In this document: piece by piece, positions 60,428 to 64,000 of the stretch
Layout: the number at the start of each line of letters is the position of its first letter
Numbering within the stretch: the stretch's first letter is position 1
NCBI RefSeq assembly: GCF_016907755.1
Contig: NZ_JAFBCN010000001.1
Span: forward strand, 3,968,001 to 4,032,000
DNA: 64,000 nt
Direction: 5' to 3'
Source of the DNA: Cellulosimicrobium cellulans
Lineage (GTDB): Bacteria > Actinomycetota > Actinomycetes > Actinomycetales > Cellulomonadaceae
Made by a program: the position numbers and the translations under genes
Notes under the pieces: model-generated
What the model was told of the DNA's origin: nothing
The model's input: the letters and a program-made list of their open reading frames with translations, nothing else
Databases searched by the model: none

Positions 60428-61180
60428 TCACCACCGCTCGAGCGACCACGCCATCTGCCAGAACCGGATCTCGTGGCGGCAGCTCAGCTCGAACGCGCGC
60501 TCCATGCGGGCGCGCTCCGCCTCGCCCGCGTCGGCGGCGAGCGCGTCCAGGCGTGCCCGGAGGTCGGCCAGGACGCCCTCGGTGCGCTCGGCGGCGTAGA
60601 ACTCCCACCAGCCCGCGAGCGGGTGGTCGTCCCCGATCGCGCCGGGCGTCGTCTCGCGCTCGCCGAGCCAGAACCGCCGCGCCGACCAGATGTAGGTCCA
60701 CGGGCACGGCAGGAGCGCGGCGAGCAGCACGCCGAGGGAGTCGCGGCCCGCGGCGAGCATGTGGTCGACGTACGCCTGGGCGCTCGGGGCGAGGCGGTAC
60801 GTCTGCGCCTCCTCGTACGTCACGCCGAGGAAGTCGCACATCGCGTGGTGCGCGTGCGACTCGTCGTCGAGCAGGAACCCGGCCTTCTCGTGGAAGTACG
60901 CGGCCCACTCGCGGTCGGGAGCGAGGGCCATGCCGAGCCCGTAGCAGCGCAGGTAGGCCGTGAGGTATTGGTGGTCCTGGCCGACGTAGTGCCGCACCGC
61001 GGCCGGCTCGACGGACCCGTCGCGCAGGCCGGCGAGGAACGGGTGGTCGTAGAACTCGTCGAAGAGGTGCGCGTACCGGCGCGCGAGGTCGACCGTGAAG
61101 CCGGTCTCCCCCCGCCGGACGAGCGCGGTCGGGTCGTCCGTGCGGACGGGGTTCAAGGTGATGGCAGCAGGCGTCGTCAT
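60428..61180 (-). CDS. tenA: TenA family protein (thiaminase II / aminopyrimidine aminohydrolase)
   Basis: 250 residues. TenA hydrolyses aminopyrimidine breakdown products of thiamine for salvage. Family motifs: FYDHPFLAGLRDGSVEPAAV, HYVGQDHQYLTAYLRCYGLG, the Cys in LLAALLPCPWTYIW, and CRHEIRFWQMAWSLE at the end. The presumed nucleophile Cys and the acid Glu are present. ATG at 61180 has GGAGG 9 nt upstream; a GTG at 61186 would leave the ribosome site too close. Directly preceded by a TPP riboswitch, which confirms the thiamine link. Solitary gene; no thiC, thiD or thiM in the window. Confidence 0.9.
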   Translation of the reverse strand: MTTPAAITLNPVRTDDPTALVRRGETGFTVDLARRYAHLFDEFYDHPFLAGLRDGSVEPAAVRHYVGQDHQYLTAYLRCYGLGMALAPDREWAAYFHEKAGFLLDDESHAHHAMCDFLGVTYEEAQTYRLAPSAQAYVDHMLAAGRDSLGVLLAALLPCPWTYIWSARRFWLGERETTPGAIGDDHPLAGWWEFYAAERTEGVLADLRARLDALAADAGEAERARMERAFELSCRHEIRFWQMAWSLERW

Positions 61181-61186
61181 GCCCAC

Positions 61187-61290
61187 GTTCCTCCGCTCGT
61201 GCTAGCGAGATCAGGTTCGACGGGTCCGGGCGGCCGTACCGCTCGTCTCAGTCCCTCGGCCCGGCTGCCCGGGCGGGACGCCCCGCGTGG
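61187..61290 (-). promoter_or_regulatory. TPP riboswitch (THI element)
   Basis: On the minus strand the leader contains CTGAGA followed by GACCCGTCGAACCTGATCT and a GCTAGCAC/GAGCGGAGGA end, which are the conserved TPP-binding segments of the THI element. The P3-like arm GGGCGTCCCGCCCGGGC is upstream. The ribosome site GGAGGA lies at the 3' end, so translation control is likely: TPP binding would hide it. Confidence 0.88.
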
Positions 61291-61352
61291 TTCGTCGCGA
61301 CCCTAGCAAGGAAGCACCGCCCGTGTCGGGAGCATCCGGCGCGGTGTGGGAA

Positions 61353-61370
61353 TATAGTTGTAGCGACAAC
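61353..61370 (+). promoter_or_regulatory. Promoter with GTTGT-agcg-ACAAC dyad
   Basis: TATAGT (61353-61358) is a -10 box and overlaps the perfect dyad GTTGT-AGCG-ACAAC (61357-61370). A MarR- or DUF24-type repressor could bind here; none is adjacent. Confidence 0.55.
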
Positions 61371-61384
61371 AAGTTGGAGCAGAC

Positions 61385-62311
61385 ATGACCACGAGCACCC
61401 CGGGCGCGCCGACCGACCGCCTCCTGTCCCCGTCCACGAGCATGGACGCCGTCACGCTGCGCGTCGGCGACCTCGAGCAGATGACGTCCTACTACACGGG
61501 CGCGTTCGCGCTCGCGCCCCTCGAGGAGCGCTCGCGCGGCACCGAGGTGCACCGCGTCCTCGGCCGCGGCACGACGCCCATGCTGCGCCTCGTGCACACG
61601 CCCGGCCTGCCCGCCGTCGACCGACGCCAGGCCGGGCTGTTCCACACCGCGTTCCTGTTCGACGACGCGGCGAGCCTCGCCGCGACCGTCTACCGTGCCG
61701 CGCAGGACCGCCGGGGGTCGTTCGTCGGGTCGAGCGACCACCTCGTCAGCGAGGCGTTCTACTTCACCGACCCCGAGGGCAACGGCGTCGAGCTGTACAC
61801 CGACCGCCCGCGCGAGACGTGGGTGCGCGAGCGGGGGCAGATCCTCATGGCGACCGAGTACCTGGACCCCAACGCGTACCTGCGCGCGAACCTTTCCCAG
61901 GACGCGGTCGACGCCGGGCCCGCGCTCGCCGGGCGGGTGGGGCACGTCCACCTGCAGGTCGGCGACATCGCGACCGCGCGCGACTTCTACGTCGACGCCG
62001 TCGGGTTCGAGGCCACCGTCACCGAGTACAGCGGCGCCCTGTTCGCGTCTGCCGGCGGGTACCACCACCACGTCGCGATGAACGTCTGGAACAGCGCGGG
62101 CGCCGGCCCGCGCGCCGCGAGCCTCGGGCTCGGCGACGTCGCCGTCACCGTCCCGGGCCGCGACGACCTCGACGCCCTGGTCGCCCGCCTGAAGGCCCGC
62201 GGCCTGCAGCACGCCGACGACGGCCGCTCCGTCGTCGTGCACGACCCGTGGGGCACGCGCGTCACGCTCGCGGTGCCCGGAACGACGACCGACGAGCTGC
62301 TCGCGCGATGA
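61385..62311 (+). CDS. Ring-cleaving dioxygenase / VOC family (MhqO/MhqE-like)
   Basis: 308 residues, two tandem VOC domains. Half 1: MDAVTLRVGDLEQMTSYYTG to FYFTDPEGNGVELYTDRP; half 2: VGHVHLQVGDIATARDFYVD to HHHVAMNVWNSAGAG. Metal ligands are likely H in the second domain (VGHVHLQV, HHHVAMN) and E in VELYTDR. In Bacillus, MhqE/MhqO of this type help degrade hydroquinones. The start ATG at 61385 has GGAG upstream. It overlaps the next gene by ATGA (62308-62311). Confidence 0.85.
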   Translation: MTTSTPGAPTDRLLSPSTSMDAVTLRVGDLEQMTSYYTGAFALAPLEERSRGTEVHRVLGRGTTPMLRLVHTPGLPAVDRRQAGLFHTAFLFDDAASLAATVYRAAQDRRGSFVGSSDHLVSEAFYFTDPEGNGVELYTDRPRETWVRERGQILMATEYLDPNAYLRANLSQDAVDAGPALAGRVGHVHLQVGDIATARDFYVDAVGFEATVTEYSGALFASAGGYHHHVAMNVWNSAGAGPRAASLGLGDVAVTVPGRDDLDALVARLKARGLQHADDGRSVVVHDPWGTRVTLAVPGTTTDELLAR

Positions 62312-62952
62312 GCGCTCCCGCCGCCCTCGTCGCCGTCCGCTCCGACGCCGACCCGGCGGGTCCGCCCGCCGCGGGGCCCGCCGTCGTGCTGCTGCACGGG
62401 TTCGGCTCGCACGAGCACGACCTCGCGGGCCTCGGCCCGCACCTCGGCCCGCCCTGGGTCTCGCTCCGGGCCCCGCTCGCCCTCCCCCACGGCGGCTTCG
62501 CGTGGTTCCCGATCGTCACCCCCGGCGACCCCGAGCCGGAGCCCGTGGCGCGCGCGACCGAGGCCGTCTGGGCCTGGGTCGACGCCGAGCTCGGGCCCGA
62601 GCGGCAGGTCGCGCCCGTTGGGTTCTCCCAGGGCGGGCTCATGGCGACGCAGCTCCTGCGCACGCGACCCGAGCGCGTGGCGGCGACCGTCGTCCTCGGC
62701 GGGTTCGTCCAGGCCGCGGAGCAGCCCGCGGACGCCGTGCTCGCCGCGTCCCGGCCGCCCGTGTTCTGGGGCCGCGGGGCCGACGACCGCGTCATCGCGC
62801 CGCACGCGATCGACCGGACGGCCGCGTGGCTGCCGGGCCGCTCGACGCTCGTCGAGCGCGTCTACCCCGGCCTCGCGCACGGCATCGACGCGCGCGAGCT
62901 CGCCGACGTCCGGGCGTTCCTCGGCGACGCTCTGGGGCAGACCGCGGCCTGA
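62308..62952 (+). CDS. Phospholipase/carboxylesterase family alpha/beta hydrolase (MhqD-like)
   Basis: 214 residues. Nucleophile Ser in VGFSQGGLMATQLL, oxyanion region VVLLHGFGSHEHDLAGLG, acid D in GRGADDRVIAPHAI and final His in YPGLAHGIDARE. The short form and its coupling to the ring-cleaving dioxygenase match the Bacillus mhqNOP / mhqED pairs controlled by the quinone sensor MhqR. A role in quinone-adduct or electrophile detoxification is inferred. ATG at 62308. Confidence 0.85.
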   Translation: MSAPAALVAVRSDADPAGPPAAGPAVVLLHGFGSHEHDLAGLGPHLGPPWVSLRAPLALPHGGFAWFPIVTPGDPEPEPVARATEAVWAWVDAELGPERQVAPVGFSQGGLMATQLLRTRPERVAATVVLGGFVQAAEQPADAVLAASRPPVFWGRGADDRVIAPHAIDRTAAWLPGRSTLVERVYPGLAHGIDARELADVRAFLGDALGQTAA

Positions 62953-63070
62953 CCGCGGGTGCGGGCGGGCGACCCCGATGGCGGGGCGGGACCCGGCCCG
63001 GAGCGCGCACCCGGCGTCGGGCGCGCACGATGGGAGCACACCCAGCCGTGCGCACCGAGGAGCCAGGCCG

Positions 63071-63472
63071 ATGTTCCGCAGCCTCTTCCCGATCCTCTCC
63101 GTGGCCGACGTGGAGCGGTCGCTCGTCTTCTACCGCGACCTGCTGCGCGGGACCGTCACGTACGCGTTCCCCGACGACGGCCCGCCCGTGTACGTGAGCG
63201 TGCACGTCGGCGGGTCGCCGCTCGGGATCGGTCTCGACGACGGCACGATGCCCGCGGGCGTCGCGCGCACCGTGCTGTGGGTGTACGTCGACGACTGCGA
63301 CCGGGCCGTCGAGCACCTCGCCGCGGCGGGCGTCCCGGTGCTCCAGCCGCCCACGGACCAGCCGTGGGGCGAGCGCGTCGCGCGCGTGCAGGACCCGGAC
63401 GGCACCGTCGTGATCCTCGGTCAGGAAGCAGCGCCGCCGCCCGAGCCCGACGGCCCGACCGGGCTCTCCTGA
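63071..63472 (+). CDS. VOC / glyoxalase-like protein
   Basis: 133 residues, one VOC domain with a proline-rich tail: LFPILSVADVERSLVFYRDL, then VLWVYVDDCDRAVEHLAAAG and RVARVQDPDGTVVILGQE. The expected metal ligands are not all conserved (the N-terminal His is Pro), so binding or resistance function is possible instead of enzymatic. ATG at 63071, 118 nt after the carboxylesterase, possibly with its own promoter. Substrate unknown. Confidence 0.8.
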   Translation: MFRSLFPILSVADVERSLVFYRDLLRGTVTYAFPDDGPPVYVSVHVGGSPLGIGLDDGTMPAGVARTVLWVYVDDCDRAVEHLAAAGVPVLQPPTDQPWGERVARVQDPDGTVVILGQEAAPPPEPDGPTGLS

Positions 63473-63479
63473 CCTGAGT

Positions 63480-63552
63480 GCCCCCACCGGGACTCGAACC
63501 CGGAACACGCCGGGTTTAAGCCGGCCGCCTCTGCCAGTTGGGCCATGGGGGC
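63480..63552 (-). tRNA. tRNA with UAA anticodon (Leu by codon), short variable loop
   Basis: Minus strand. Acceptor GCCCCCA / TGGGGGC, D arm GCC / GGC, anticodon stem GCCGG / CCGGC with loop CTTAAAC (anticodon TAA), variable loop GTGTT, T stem CCGGG / CCCGG with TTCGAGT. The discriminator base at 63479 is A and CCA is not encoded. The cloverleaf is complete with no mismatched stem. A UAA anticodon reads TTA (Leu), but bacterial tRNA-Leu normally has a long variable arm; here it is only 5 nt. Assignment to Leu is therefore by anticodon, not by class. Confidence 0.88.
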
Positions 63553-63627
63553 GCGGCCCGAATCTACCGCGCCCACCTGCCCGTGGGCGCCGATGCGGCC
63601 TGGACCGGGCCGCAGAGTCACGGGACG

Positions 63628-63665
63628 CGACGAGGGGCGAGCCGCGCGCGGCTCGCCCCTCGTCG
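63628..63665. terminator. 38-bp perfect palindrome after ndh
   Basis: CGACGAGGGGCGAGCCGCG followed at once by its exact complement, centred between 63646 and 63647. It lies downstream of the NADH dehydrogenase gene on the minus strand. Palindrome without a loop base; strong hairpin or cruciform. Confidence 0.75.
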
Positions 63666-63702
63666 TCGGGCCTGGTCCGGGGTCGCCGACCCCGGACTCC
63701 GG

Positions 63703-64000
63703 TCAGGAGGCCTTGGCCGGGACCTTCGCGTCGGCGTCGGCGGAGACGCCCGCCTCGGCCGCGGCGGCGGAGCCCTGCGCGGTCTGCTTGATCGGCTCGC
63801 CGTCCTTCTTGGGCGGCACCGACGCGGCGCGGAACTCCGCGCGCGGGTCGTGCAGGGAGCCGAGCGACACGAGCTCGCGGCCCAGGAGGAACTGCCCGAT
63901 CCAGCCGATGAAGATGCGGATCTTGCGGTTGCCCGTGGGCATCGCCATGACGTGGTAGCTGCGGTGCATGAGCCACGCCAGCACACCGCGGAGCTTGAAG
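63703..64000 (-). CDS. ndh: Type II NADH dehydrogenase, C-terminal fragment
   Basis: 99 residues before the stop; the start lies beyond the right edge. The text VLAWLMHRSYHVMAMPTGNR, then FIGWIGQFLLGRELVSLGSL and HDPRAEFRAA is the C-terminal membrane-binding region of NDH-2, which transfers electrons from NADH to quinone without pumping protons. The tail adds about 30 residues rich in Ala, Asp, Lys that other family members also vary. The FAD- and NADH-binding parts are not in the window. Confidence 0.83.
   Translation of the reverse strand, partial: FKLRGVLAWLMHRSYHVMAMPTGNRKIRIFIGWIGQFLLGRELVSLGSLHDPRAEFRAASVPPKKDGEPIKQTAQGSAAAAEAGVSADADAKVPAKAS

Overview
This is a 64 kb stretch of a very GC-rich actinobacterial chromosome. 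The evidence for that lineage is a mycothiol S-conjugate amidase (mca), a ClgR-type Clp regulator beside two clpP genes, a DUF4307 gene beside greA, and many leaderless genes in which a TANNNT -10 hexamer lies 6-8 nt before the start codon. I infer a Micrococcales member (Cellulosimicrobium/Cellulomonas/Isoptericola-like). This comes from gene content and memory of families; no search was run. There is no rRNA operon, CRISPR array, transposase or prophage in the window. It reads as ordinary chromosome with many palindromes between genes.

Layout. 1-5.8 kb: divergent LacI-type regulator (cut by the left edge), then an operon of GH20 hexosaminidase, N-acyl-D-amino-acid deacylase, type III PLP D-amino-acid enzyme and RidA. 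5.8-10 kb: MntP, AAA ATPase, glycerate kinase and MarR. 9.8-20.4 kb: cis-prenyltransferase, hemolysin III, nitrilase, small membrane protein, mca, DUF4307, greA, then ilvA, AI-2E permease and metB. Several of these lie in the order known from Mycobacterium tuberculosis Rv1086 to Rv1079. 20.5-34.7 kb: accessory metabolism and stress genes (SDR, MsrA, aldo/keto reductase, PAP2, ArsR/SRPBCC, LysR-like protein with an RGG tail plus DUF5997, selenoprotein-W-like, DUF2252, rRNA methyltransferase, FKBP, hydrolase/TetR).

34.7-38.4 kb: cystathionine beta-synthase, DUF5701, two membrane proteins. 38.8-42.9 kb: ABC transporter with a NarL-type two-component system, translationally coupled. 42.9-43.5 kb: a 640-bp noncoding block built from 21-bp repeats and two large inverted repeats. 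43.5-51.1 kb: MarR-controlled RND and MFS transporters, an MpaB-type oxygenase and an ArsR-like operon.

51.3-57.4 kb: one gene for a 2024-residue membrane-anchored surface protein with about 11 Ig-like and 5 FN3 modules, apparently a PFNA-cluster fn3 gene without its usual neighbours. 57.4-60.4 kb: clpP1, clpP2, a DUF6882 protein and clgR. 60.4-61.3 kb: TenA under a TPP riboswitch. 61.3-63.5 kb: a ring-cleaving dioxygenase/carboxylesterase pair that looks like a quinone-detoxification operon, and a VOC protein. 63.5-64 kb: a tRNA with a UAA anticodon but a short variable loop, then the end of a type II NADH dehydrogenase gene.

Functional threads: sulfur and thiol metabolism (metB, cbs, mca, msrA), electrophile, quinone and drug defence, cell-surface architecture, and regulated proteolysis. 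The observations most worth following are the repeat block at 42.9-43.5 kb, the solitary giant fn3 gene, the clgR/clpP locus with an LAA-ending ClgR, the 22-bp-phased repeats at 6.5 kb, and the odd tRNA.
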